A DNA stretch of 64,000 bases from HGM13006 sp900757695 (GTDB lineage Bacteria; Bacillota; Clostridia; Oscillospirales; Oscillospiraceae). The position numbers and the translations under genes were made by a program. Location: the NCBI GenBank assembly GCA_959607825.1, contig CAUHNW010000016.1, forward strand, positions 15,731-79,730. Direction: 5' to 3'. The notes beneath the pieces were generated by a model. That model searched no databases, was not told where the DNA came from, and worked only from the letters and a program-made list of their open reading frames with translations. Positions 27,176-35,097 of the stretch are shown here, in pieces (position 1 is the first letter of the stretch; each line of letters opens with the position of its first letter).

Positions 27176-27940
27176 TCAGGGGCGCATGCCGCTGCCGCCC
27201 TGCAGGGAGATGGTCTCACCGGTAATGTACTTGCCGCCGGGGCTGGCAAGGAACAGGCACACCTGACCGATGTCTTTTTCCGGGTCACCGAACCGTCCCA
27301 TGGGTACTGCGGCAATGGTCTTTTCATAGAGATCCGGATACTGCTGCCGCCACGCCTTCAGCTGATCGGTCATCACCAGTGGGCAGACCACATTGCAGTT
27401 GATATTGTCCTTGCCCCACTCGTTGGCCGCCACACGGGTCATACCACGGATGCCCTCCTTGGCCGCAGCATAGGAGCTTTGCCCCAGCCGTCCGGAAATA
27501 CCGGCGCCGGACGCAAAGTTCACAACAGATCCCTGCGCTTCCTTCAGATAGGGATACGCATGCTTCATGTAGAAAAACGCCGCATAGAGCCCGCTGTAGA
27601 TTGCAAGGTCAAAATCCTCTTTGGTGTGGTCCACCAGCGAAACCCCGGACTTGGAGGCCTGTGCGTTATTGATGAGCACGTCAATCCGCCCAAAGGTCTC
27701 CCCGGCCTTTTTCACCACTTCTTCCACCTGCGCCTCTACACCGCCGTCTGCCTGACAGGTCAGCACCTGAATGCCGTAAAGGCGCTCCAACTCTTCTTTT
27801 GCCTCGTCCAGCTTCTTGGTATTGCGCCCGGTAATCACCAGATTGTAGCCCGCCTTGGCAAAGGCCGTAGAAAGGCCATAGCCAATGCCGCCGCCCTTTC
27901 CGCCACCAGTGATCAGTGCAACCTTTGCATCACATTTCAT
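27176..27940 (-). CDS. Short-chain dehydrogenase/reductase
   Basis: A 254-residue classical SDR. The cofactor motif TGGGKGGGIGYG is at about residue 10, NNAQ follows near 90, and the catalytic Ser and YAAAK lie near 155-165; the C-terminal GGSGMRP is typical of fabG-like members. These enzymes oxidise or reduce hydroxyl/keto groups with NAD(P). Substrate unknown; hydroxysteroid and 3-ketoacyl chemistry are both possible. The start at 27940 follows GAGGTG. It is divergent from the glycine-riboswitch symporter gene. Confidence 0.9.
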   Translation of the reverse strand: MKCDAKVALITGGGKGGGIGYGLSTAFAKAGYNLVITGRNTKKLDEAKEELERLYGIQVLTCQADGGVEAQVEEVVKKAGETFGRIDVLINNAQASKSGVSLVDHTKEDFDLAIYSGLYAAFFYMKHAYPYLKEAQGSVVNFASGAGISGRLGQSSYAAAKEGIRGMTRVAANEWGKDNINCNVVCPLVMTDQLKAWRQQYPDLYEKTIAAVPMGRFGDPEKDIGQVCLFLASPGGKYITGETISLQGGSGMRP

Positions 27941-28150
27941 CGTTTTCACCTCATGTTGGATTTGCAGCCTTGCCGCATTTATTTTTCTATATTGTACCAT
28001 GTGGCTCCGAAAATCCTTCATGCAATTCTTCAATACTGACATTCTTTTTTGTGAAAAATGACAATCTGCGCTGTATATTCTTCTCCTTCGACAGAATCCT
28101 GTCATTTTCGCTCTTTCTCCCATAAAAGCAGTAAAACAATAAATTATCTA

Positions 28151-28179
28151 TTGACAGGCTTTCCTTCATATGCTAGTAT
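28151..28179 (+). promoter_or_regulatory. Promoter of the riboswitch-symporter transcript
   Basis: Perfect TTGACA (28151-28156), 17 bases, TAGTAT (28174-28179). Confidence 0.75.
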
Positions 28180-28229
28180 AGATTTCGTCCGTTGAAGTCT
28201 CTTGAATTCACAATGAAGACTGGAGATCG

Positions 28230-28312
28230 AGGACACTCTGGAAAATCTCATTTCGATGAGTGCCGAAGGTGTAAGGCCGCAGGGCTGAATCTCTCAGGCA
28301 AACAGACAGAGA
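28230..28312 (+). promoter_or_regulatory. Glycine riboswitch, single aptamer
   Basis: The conserved core is present in order: ACTCTGGA (P1 5' strand, 28235), GCCGAAGG (28262), GCTGAATCTCTCAGGCAAA (28284) and GACAGAG closing P1 (28305). This matches the second aptamer of the classic tandem glycine riboswitch; I see no second complete copy, so it is a singlet. It lies in the leader of an alanine/glycine symporter gene, which fits glycine sensing. A terminator hairpin follows, and the P1 5' strand can alternatively pair with its foot, suggesting an off switch at high glycine (inference). Confidence 0.9.
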
Positions 28313-28372
28313 CATACATCCTCCTATCTCTGCGGGATATCGGGGGTGCCTGTTTGTCTGTATCTTTTTCAG

Positions 28373-28398
28373 AGTGACCGTTTTCGGTCACTTTTTTT
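28373..28398 (+). terminator. Riboswitch-controlled terminator
   Basis: AGTGACCG-TTTT-CGGTCACT hairpin followed by seven T, 8 bases before the symporter ribosome site. Acts as the expression platform of the glycine riboswitch. Confidence 0.88.
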
Positions 28399-28420
28399 CA
28401 TTCTAAGGAGGAAAAAGAAC

Positions 28421-29833
28421 ATGACACTGCTATCCATTGTACAAACCATCAACGCCTACCTGTCAGATTACATTCTGTTTATCCTGCTGATTGCGGTAGG
28501 CCTCTGGTATTCCATTAAAACCAGATTCGTGCAGGTTCGCTACTTTGGCGAGGGTATGCGCCGGGTATTCGGCAACCTGTCCCTGCGGGGCGAAAAGCAG
28601 ACCCACACCATGACATCCTTTCAGGCCCTTGCCACCGCCATTGCGGCGCAGGTGGGCACCGGTAACATCGTAGGTGCTTCCGGCGCCATCCTCACCGGCG
28701 GCCCCGGTGCCATCTTCTGGATGTGGATTATCGCCTTCTTCGGCATGGCCACCATTTATGCAGAGGCCACACTGGCCATCATGACCCGCCGGAAGGGCGC
28801 CGACGGCTCTGTAAAGGGCGGCCCGGTCTACTACATCCGCACCGCATTTACCGGCGGCTTTGGCCGTTTTCTGGCCGGCTTCTTCGCCATTGCCATTACG
28901 CTGGCGCTGGGCTTCTTCGGCTGCATGGTGCAGTCCAACTCCATCGGTTCCACCTTCAACACCGCCTTTGGTATCCCCTCCTGGATTGTGGGCATCGTTC
29001 TGGTGGTCATCTGCGCCATCATTTTCTTAGGCGGTGTCAGCCGTCTGGCCTCCGTCACCGAAAAGATCGTCCCCATTATGGCGGCGCTGTTTCTGCTGGG
29101 CGGCCTTGTGGTGCTGGTGCTTCGGATCAAGTACATCCCTACTACCTTTGCCATGATCTTCAAATATGCCCTCCAGCCTCAGGCCATCATCGGCGGCGGC
29201 TTCGGTGCTGCCATTAAGATTGCCGTCTCCCAGGGTGCAAAGCGGGGCCTGTTCTCCAATGAAGCCGGCATGGGCTCCACCCCCCACGCACATGCCCTGG
29301 CCAACGTTAGCAATCCCCATGAGCAGGGCTGTGTGGCCATGATCGGCGTATTCATCGACACCTTCGTGGTGCTGACGCTCAACGCACTGGTTATCATCTC
29401 CACCCTCTACACCTCTGACGGCATTCTGGCCGGCGGCTATACCGGCGCTGTCACCGAGACCATCGGCAAGGCTAATCTGGCGCAGACCGCCTTCGGCAGT
29501 GTCATGGGCACCCAGCTTGGCTCCATCTTCGTTGCCATTGCCCTGTTCTTCTTCGCCTTCTCCACAATTCTGGGCTGGAACCTCTTTGGCAAGATCAATG
29601 TAGAGTACATGTTCAAGGGCAAGGCCACCAAGCTCTACATGGTCATTGCGCTGGTCTTTATTTTCCTCGGCACCCTCGCTTCCAACGATCTGGTATGGGA
29701 GCTTTCCGACATGTTCAACAACCTGATGGTCATCCCCAACGTCATTGCGCTGTTCGCCCTCACCGGCATGGTCGTCAAGAACGTCCGGGGCATCGACAAG
29801 GAAAAGGAATCCGGCGAAAAGGTTAAAAAGTAA
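28421..29833 (+). CDS. Sodium:alanine/glycine symporter (AGCS family)
   Basis: A 470-residue integral membrane carrier with about ten or eleven hydrophobic segments. AGCS family motifs are clear: AAQVGTGNIVGASGAI, the KGGPVYY segment and FSNEAGMGSTPHAHA. Members import alanine or glycine with Na+ (or H+). The glycine riboswitch directly upstream argues for glycine as the physiological substrate. The ATG at 28421 follows AAGGAGG; longer reading into the leader would translate the riboswitch and is rejected. It is monocistronic and ends at a strong terminator. Confidence 0.93.
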   Translation: MTLLSIVQTINAYLSDYILFILLIAVGLWYSIKTRFVQVRYFGEGMRRVFGNLSLRGEKQTHTMTSFQALATAIAAQVGTGNIVGASGAILTGGPGAIFWMWIIAFFGMATIYAEATLAIMTRRKGADGSVKGGPVYYIRTAFTGGFGRFLAGFFAIAITLALGFFGCMVQSNSIGSTFNTAFGIPSWIVGIVLVVICAIIFLGGVSRLASVTEKIVPIMAALFLLGGLVVLVLRIKYIPTTFAMIFKYALQPQAIIGGGFGAAIKIAVSQGAKRGLFSNEAGMGSTPHAHALANVSNPHEQGCVAMIGVFIDTFVVLTLNALVIISTLYTSDGILAGGYTGAVTETIGKANLAQTAFGSVMGTQLGSIFVAIALFFFAFSTILGWNLFGKINVEYMFKGKATKLYMVIALVFIFLGTLASNDLVWELSDMFNNLMVIPNVIALFALTGMVVKNVRGIDKEKESGEKVKK

Positions 29834-29850
29834 CTTTCTTCCGCACTGCA

Positions 29851-29890
29851 AAAACGCCTGTCACCGTCTCAAGCGGTGGCAGGCGTTTTT
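29851..29890. terminator. Bidirectional intrinsic terminator
   Basis: AAAACGCCTG-CACCG and CGGTG-CAGGCGTTTT with one mismatch; between the symporter gene and the converging flavoprotein gene. Confidence 0.88.
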
Positions 29891-29899
29891 CTGATCTGA

Positions 29900-31657
29900 T
29901 TATCCCAGATATTCTGCCGCAGCAGTACCGGCAATGTAGCCCTCATTGAAGGCCTGTGTCAATGCGGTGAACACACCCTCAATGTAGCCCACGCCCACAT
30001 CGCCGGGGATCATGATGCCCCGAGTGGTGTCACCGGCTGCATAGAGGCCGGGAATGGGCTGGCCGTTTTTCAGTACCGATGCATGGTCGTCGATGGTCAT
30101 GCCGCCCACGGCATTCTCGTGGAACATCTTGAGCTTAATGGCATAAAAGGGGCCTTTCTCAATGGGAAGCCGGGGCTTGGGACTACCGAAAATCTTCGCC
30201 ATTGCCTCGGGATCCGGAGCGTCCTCGTCATCGTCCATCATCATCGGCGGCATGCCTCCTGCCTGCGGTTCTTCGTGGAGGATTGCCTCATTATAATGTG
30301 CAATATTCTGTAGGAACTCCGCCGCAGGGATCCCAAGCTTTTCCGCCAGTTCCTCCAGCGTGTCCGCCTTCACAATAGACTGGGCTGTGATCTCCTCTTC
30401 GATGACCTGCCGCCAGTTCTTCATAAATGCCTTCAGGTTCATGCCCGGGGACTGCTCCGGCTGCTCCATGGCGTCGGCAATGGCCGTCTCTGCGATATTG
30501 TCATCGACAATTTTCCAGATGAACCACTTGGGATCCTTGGTCAGGGGGCTGATCTCCTGCATGCCCATGCTGGCCTCAAACAGGTTGCCCTGAGAGCCGA
30601 TCTGCATGCCGCTGCGATCCAGCGCAATATTCAGGCTCACGCAGGGATAGGGATGACGCATGGGGCCGAACATATTGACCCGGCGGTTGACATAGTCGAT
30701 GTCTGCATCCAGTTCCTGACACATGAGGATGCCATCGCCGTTGCTGCCGGCGCCGGAGAAAACATGGATGGGCTCCTTCCCCTGATTCTGATAGAACATG
30801 GGCTGGAAGCGGTCCATCAGCTCCTTATTTCGGCTGAAGCAGCCGGTGGCAACGATCACCGCCTTGCAGGCGATCTCCACCTGCCCGCCCTGATCCTCCG
30901 CCAGAACGCCGCAGACTGCACCGGTATCATCGGTGAGAAGATGCTTGGCAGGGGTTTTATAGAGGATCTCCCCGCCCTTTTTCAAAAGATCATCCCGCAG
31001 GTGGGTGGTCATATACCAGCCGCCCTCGCCGGGGCCGATCATCTTATCAATTCGGGTACCTGCCCGCTCCCACTGGAAGGTTCCCTCCAGCCCAAGCCCC
31101 ATGGGGGTCTTGGCCAACTTGTAGGCGCTGGCCAGGTCATGCTCATCGATCAGCCAGTCCACAAACTCTGCATTGGCCTCAAACATCCGCCACAGCAGCT
31201 TGGGATCCACATTGCCGTCCACCATTTTGAGGAACCGGTCATATTCCTTTTTCCGCTTGTCCTTTGCACCAGCCGCCGCATGCCATTTGCTCCAGTGCAC
31301 CCGGAATCCGGCTGCATACCATGCGCTGCCGCCCACTTCGTGCATTTTTTCCAGCACAATGACCTTTTTCCCCAGATCTGCCGTCTTGGCTGCGGCCACC
31401 ATGCCCGCAGCCCCTGCACCGATGACGCACAAGTCGCAGGTCTTATGGATCACATCATGGCCCGGTGTCTTTGGCTCCGGCTTCTCCGGGTTGGAAATGC
31501 ATCCATTATGACATACCCGGACGCACTTTCCGCAGGAAATACATTTTTTCGGATCGATCCAATACTTTGCATTCCGGAACGTGATGGCATGGACAGGACA
31601 TTCCACACGGCACTGGTGGCAGGCCGAGCAGAACTCCTGATTGATTACATAGGGCAT
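29900..31657 (-). CDS. Ferredoxin-fused FAD-dependent reductase, paralogue 2
   Basis: A 585-residue paralogue of the protein at 6081-7874 with the same order of parts. Residues 1-60 have two [4Fe-4S] motifs (C-x2-C-x2-C-x3-C twice, CSACHQCRVECP and CISCGKCVRVCH). The FAD motif LCVIGAGAAGMVAAAKTAD starts near 75; PGLYAAGDTTRGI closes the FAD site. An acidic Met/Pro/Asp-rich insert near 468-495 occupies the same place as the insert in the paralogue. Predicted cytoplasmic reductase of an unknown organic acceptor, fed through the ferredoxin domain. AAGGAGG precedes the ATG at 31657. Confidence 0.85.
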   Translation of the reverse strand: MPYVINQEFCSACHQCRVECPVHAITFRNAKYWIDPKKCISCGKCVRVCHNGCISNPEKPEPKTPGHDVIHKTCDLCVIGAGAAGMVAAAKTADLGKKVIVLEKMHEVGGSAWYAAGFRVHWSKWHAAAGAKDKRKKEYDRFLKMVDGNVDPKLLWRMFEANAEFVDWLIDEHDLASAYKLAKTPMGLGLEGTFQWERAGTRIDKMIGPGEGGWYMTTHLRDDLLKKGGEILYKTPAKHLLTDDTGAVCGVLAEDQGGQVEIACKAVIVATGCFSRNKELMDRFQPMFYQNQGKEPIHVFSGAGSNGDGILMCQELDADIDYVNRRVNMFGPMRHPYPCVSLNIALDRSGMQIGSQGNLFEASMGMQEISPLTKDPKWFIWKIVDDNIAETAIADAMEQPEQSPGMNLKAFMKNWRQVIEEEITAQSIVKADTLEELAEKLGIPAAEFLQNIAHYNEAILHEEPQAGGMPPMMMDDDEDAPDPEAMAKIFGSPKPRLPIEKGPFYAIKLKMFHENAVGGMTIDDHASVLKNGQPIPGLYAAGDTTRGIMIPGDVGVGYIEGVFTALTQAFNEGYIAGTAAAEYLG

Positions 31658-31685
31658 AAGACATCCTCCTTTTTATTCTTTTCCC

Positions 31686-31714
31686 ATTATATTATGGATT
31701 CTACCCTTCTGAAA
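31686..31714 (-). promoter_or_regulatory. Promoter of flavoprotein paralogue 2
   Basis: On the minus strand TTTCAG (31709-31714), 17 bases, perfect TATAAT (31686-31691), 29 bases before the start codon. Confidence 0.65.
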
Positions 31715-31806
31715 GACCCAAAAACTCACTTTTCCCTGTCAATAATGCAACTGCTCCCCCATCTGTTCACGAATTGTTTTATTTTCGTTCAAACTGCCGC
31801 AATAGC

Positions 31807-31878
31807 TCATGGATATACTGAAATCATCAAAAGAAAGCAAGCACCTCCGGTGCATTCAGATAGATTCTTCATTTTCAT
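31807..31878 (-). CDS. Possible 23-residue leader peptide
   Basis: MKMKNLSECTGGACFLLMIS plus VYP, with AAGAGG before the ATG. It lies between a terminator-like hairpin and the flavoprotein promoter. No family recognised; chance cannot be excluded. Confidence 0.25.
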   Translation of the reverse strand: MKMKNLSECTGGACFLLMISVYP

Positions 31879-31900
31879 GTTTTCCTCTTTTCTCCTTACG

Positions 31901-31929
31901 AAAAGGCCGCCCGGAATGGGCGGCCTTTT
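31901..31929. terminator. Terminator-like hairpin between divergent genes
   Basis: AAAAGGCCGCCC (31901-31912) pairs perfectly with GGGCGGCCTTTT (31918-31929). Neither flanking gene ends here, so what it terminates is unclear: an RNA, an attenuated leader or a lost gene. Confidence 0.7.
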
Positions 31930-32012
31930 GCTTTGCCTGATTCACGGTCAGAAACAGGACGCATCACAGATTTACCGGCCGTAAAACCACGAACATCTGT
32001 TGATTTTGCGGA

Positions 32013-32042
32013 TTGTCCCCCCCAGTTTCCCTGTGCTATAAT
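32013..32042 (+). promoter_or_regulatory. Promoter of the first MATE gene
   Basis: TTGTCC (32013-32018), 18 bases, perfect TATAAT (32037-32042). Confidence 0.65.
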
Positions 32043-32068
32043 TCCTCTGCAAAAGCGAAAGGAGATGG

Positions 32069-33439
32069 GTGCCCCCCATGGAAACAAAACGTCCGGCTCA
32101 CATGATTGAGATGACCTCTGGCTCTCTGTGGAAAAACATCTTTCTGTTCAGCATTCCGCTGATGTTTTCCCAAATTCTCGAAGTTCTATTTAACCTCAGC
32201 GATGTGGCCATTGCGGGAAAGTTCGCCGGATATCTGGCTCTTGGCTCTGTGGGCTCCACCACCCTTCTGGTCTCCCTGTTTACCGGCTTCCTTCTGGGGC
32301 TTGGCAGCGGCATCAATGTGCGCACGGCCCATGAGCTGGGCGTTGGTGACTGGGAAGCCATTTCCAACACCATCCACTCCGCTCTGCTCATCAGCCTCAT
32401 CACCGGATTTGTCACCTGCTTTGCCTGTCTGTTTTTTGCCCGCCCCATGCTGGGGCTGCTGGGCACCAAGGCGGAGCTGATGGACGGCGCCGTTACCTAC
32501 CTTCAGATCTATGCGCTGGGTATGCCCGCCATGGGCATTTATAACTGCGGCAACGGCATTCTGAGCGCCTGCGGCGACACCCGCCGTCCCCTTTACTATT
32601 TGACCATTGCCGGAATCTTGAACGTGATCCTGAACCTGTTCTTTGTGATCGTCCTGCACATGGCTGCCGCCGGTGTGGCCATTGCCAGTGTCATCGCCCA
32701 GTACCTGTCTGCACTGCTGATTCTGCGGAACCTGCTCCGGCGAACCGATGCATGCAGGCTCCACCCTGCAAAGCTCCGGTTCCACGGCCCCTCCTGCAGG
32801 GCTATTTTGCTCATTGGAATCCCCACCGGCATTCAAAACGCACTGTTCGCCATCGCCAATCTCTTTGTGCAGGTGGGCGTCAACTCCTTTGATGCGGTCA
32901 TGGTCTCCGGTAATTCCGCCGCCGCCAACGCCGACACCCTGATCTATAACGTAATGGCCGCATTTCACACCGCCTGCGCCAGCTTTGTAAGCCGGAATCT
33001 GGGTGCCGGAAACCGCAGTAGGATCATGAAGAGCTATCTCATCAGCCTTACCTACTCCTTTGTCTCCGCCGCCATTATGGGAACGCTGCTTTTGCGCTTT
33101 GGCCGGGAGTTTCTTTCCATCTTTGCAAGCGAGCGTCCCGTCATCGACGCCGGGATGCAGCGGATCGGTATTATGGGCATGAGCTATGCGGTCAGTGCTT
33201 TTATGGACTGCACCATTGCCGCCTCCCGAGGTCTTGGGAAGAGCATTCCGCCCACGGTGATCGTCATTATGGGTTCCTGCGTTTTCCGCATCATCTGGGT
33301 CTATACGATTTTCGCCCATTTCCGTACCATTCCATCTCTGTATCTCCTGTATGTTTTTTCATGGGCCATCACTGCCGCAGCGGAAATTTTCTATTATATG
33401 GTCTCCTACCGAAAGATCATGCATCCCATGGCTGCATAA
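32069..33439 (+). CDS. MATE-family multidrug/organic cation exporter, copy 1
   Basis: A 456-residue membrane protein with about 12 hydrophobic segments and the MATE pattern (paired halves, P-x-M-F-S-Q at the start of helix 1, ALGMPAMGIYN in helix 4-5). MATE proteins export drugs or metabolites in exchange for Na+ or H+. Start choice is uncertain: GTG at 32069 is four bases after AAAGGAG, while ATG at 32078 is 13 bases after it. It converges on a second MATE gene with a terminator between; the two are distinct in sequence, not a recent duplication. Confidence 0.92.
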   Translation: MPPMETKRPAHMIEMTSGSLWKNIFLFSIPLMFSQILEVLFNLSDVAIAGKFAGYLALGSVGSTTLLVSLFTGFLLGLGSGINVRTAHELGVGDWEAISNTIHSALLISLITGFVTCFACLFFARPMLGLLGTKAELMDGAVTYLQIYALGMPAMGIYNCGNGILSACGDTRRPLYYLTIAGILNVILNLFFVIVLHMAAAGVAIASVIAQYLSALLILRNLLRRTDACRLHPAKLRFHGPSCRAILLIGIPTGIQNALFAIANLFVQVGVNSFDAVMVSGNSAAANADTLIYNVMAAFHTACASFVSRNLGAGNRSRIMKSYLISLTYSFVSAAIMGTLLLRFGREFLSIFASERPVIDAGMQRIGIMGMSYAVSAFMDCTIAASRGLGKSIPPTVIVIMGSCVFRIIWVYTIFAHFRTIPSLYLLYVFSWAITAAAEIFYYMVSYRKIMHPMAA

Positions 33440-33444
33440 AAATT

Positions 33445-33479
33445 GCGTGTGCTGCGTCCAAACAGCACACGCTTTTTTT
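33445..33479 (+). terminator. Intrinsic terminator between the MATE genes
   Basis: GCGTGTGCTG (33445-33454) pairs with CAGCACACGC (33463-33472), then seven T that touch the stop codon of the converging gene. Confidence 0.9.
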
Positions 33480-34818
33480 ACCGCCCCGCTTCCTGTCTCA
33501 GCCGTTTCCCCGTTCTGGGCATATACGATAATCCCACCGCATCCGCCAGCGCCCATCCAATGGGGATCGACAGCCAGATCCCTGTGACGCCCATCACCGC
33601 CGAAAGCCCATAGGCCAGCGCCACCCGGGTGCCCAATGAGATCACTGTCAGCACCACCGACATTCCCGGGCGCTTTACCGCTCGATAGTAGCCATAGAGC
33701 AGGAACAGGCAGCCGATGCCCATGTAGCAGGCGCCTTCTATGCGAAGATACGCTGCCCCCGCAGCAATCACCCCCGCTTCCTCCGCCTTTACAAAGATGC
33801 CCATCAGCGGCTCCGCAAAGATGCATACCCCCAGCGATATCAGGATACTGAAGCCAATGCTCATTGCAAATGCCTGCCGGGTGCCCTTTTGGATGCGGCC
33901 CAGCTGCCGTGCACCATAGTTTTGCGCCACAAAGGTGGAATAGGCATTGCCGAAGTCCTGCACCGGCAGATAGGCAAAGGTGTCGATCTTTACCGCCGCC
34001 GCAAAGGCTGCCATGATCTCCGTGCCAAAGCTGTTTACCAGCCCCTGCACCATGAGGATTCCAAAATTCATCACAGACTGCTGGAGGCAGGTCAGCGCTG
34101 ACAGGCTGAGGATCTCCCGGAACATCCCCCGCTGCAGCTGCAGCTCTGACCGCCGAGGCAGCAGCCCCCGGCAGTGCAGGCAGACATATGCTGTAATCCC
34201 CACGCCGGACACATATTGGCTCACGACCGTGGCAATGGCCGCACCTCGAATCCCCAGAGAAAGCCCTGCCACAAACCACAGATCCAGCCCGATATTCATA
34301 ACCGCCGATACCGCAAGAAAGACCAGCGGTACTGTGGAATTTCCCACCGCCCGCAGCAGGCAGGCAAAGAAATTATACAGGGAGGTGGCCAGCAGTCCAC
34401 CGAAGATTACCACCAGATATTCTCCCATCAGGCCCTTCAGCTCCTCCGGCACCTGCAAGAATGCAAGGATCGCCCCAAGTCCTCCATAGACCACACCGCT
34501 TACCGCCAGCGTTGCCAGCAGGATCAGCACAAGGCCGTGAAATACCCCCTGCCGCAGCTGCCGGGACTGTCCGGAGCCTTGACAGATGGCATACAGCGCC
34601 CCTGCGCCCATGCTGAGCCCTAAAAAGATGGAGGTCAAAAAAGTCATCAGGGTATAGGCCGACCCCACCGCCGCCAAAGCATCGCTGCCCAGCACACGGC
34701 CTACAATCAGGGTATCTGCGATATTATAAAGCTGCTGCAAAAGATTGCCTGCAATCATGGGCAGCGCAAACAGTGCAAGGCTCCGAGCTATTGGGCCCTT
34801 CGTGAGATCCCGGTACAT
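33478..34818 (-). CDS. MATE-family exporter, copy 2
   Basis: A 446-residue MATE transporter with about 12 membrane segments. The N-terminus (LTKGPIARSLALFALPMIAG, then NLLQQLYNIADTLIVGR) is the typical family opening, with the GSDALAAVGS motif following. Substrate not predictable. The ATG at 34818 is the only in-frame start at the family boundary but its ribosome site is weak (GATGTGATG). It converges on the MATE gene at 32069. Confidence 0.92.
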   Translation of the reverse strand: MYRDLTKGPIARSLALFALPMIAGNLLQQLYNIADTLIVGRVLGSDALAAVGSAYTLMTFLTSIFLGLSMGAGALYAICQGSGQSRQLRQGVFHGLVLILLATLAVSGVVYGGLGAILAFLQVPEELKGLMGEYLVVIFGGLLATSLYNFFACLLRAVGNSTVPLVFLAVSAVMNIGLDLWFVAGLSLGIRGAAIATVVSQYVSGVGITAYVCLHCRGLLPRRSELQLQRGMFREILSLSALTCLQQSVMNFGILMVQGLVNSFGTEIMAAFAAAVKIDTFAYLPVQDFGNAYSTFVAQNYGARQLGRIQKGTRQAFAMSIGFSILISLGVCIFAEPLMGIFVKAEEAGVIAAGAAYLRIEGACYMGIGCLFLLYGYYRAVKRPGMSVVLTVISLGTRVALAYGLSAVMGVTGIWLSIPIGWALADAVGLSYMPRTGKRLRQEAGR

Positions 34819-34993
34819 GGTAAGTTCATCACATCGCTTTTCTCCGACGGCAGCACCGCAAAGCCATAGGGCGCCTCCTCTTTTTCTCTATTGTACGATA
34901 TTCCCGCCGGAAATGCAATCGCCGTTCCGGTGCCTCCCTCAGGAACGCCGGTATCCCGCCGCTGATGGGTTTCCCACCGCCGCAGTGGTGTTT

Positions 34994-35064
34994 TTGAAGA
35001 TTTGATTAAACTTTATATAATGTCATTTTTTACGCTTGCATTCGCCGATCCATCGTGGCATAAT
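34994..35064 (+). promoter_or_regulatory. Two tandem promoters of the sulfatase-like gene
   Basis: P1: TTGAAG (34994), 16 bases, TATAAT (35016-35021). P2: TTGCAT (35036-35041), 17 bases, CATAAT (35059-35064). Both lie before the ATG at 35098 and show that a longer reading frame from 35002 cannot be the real start. Confidence 0.6.
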
Positions 35065-35097
35065 GATAGAAAACTTGTGAAGAAACGGTGTAGATCT

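Noticed and set aside
31896..32087. 63-codon minus-strand frame in the MATE upstream region
   Set aside because: It overlaps the MATE promoter and start and the hairpin at 31901-31929; no ribosome site or family.
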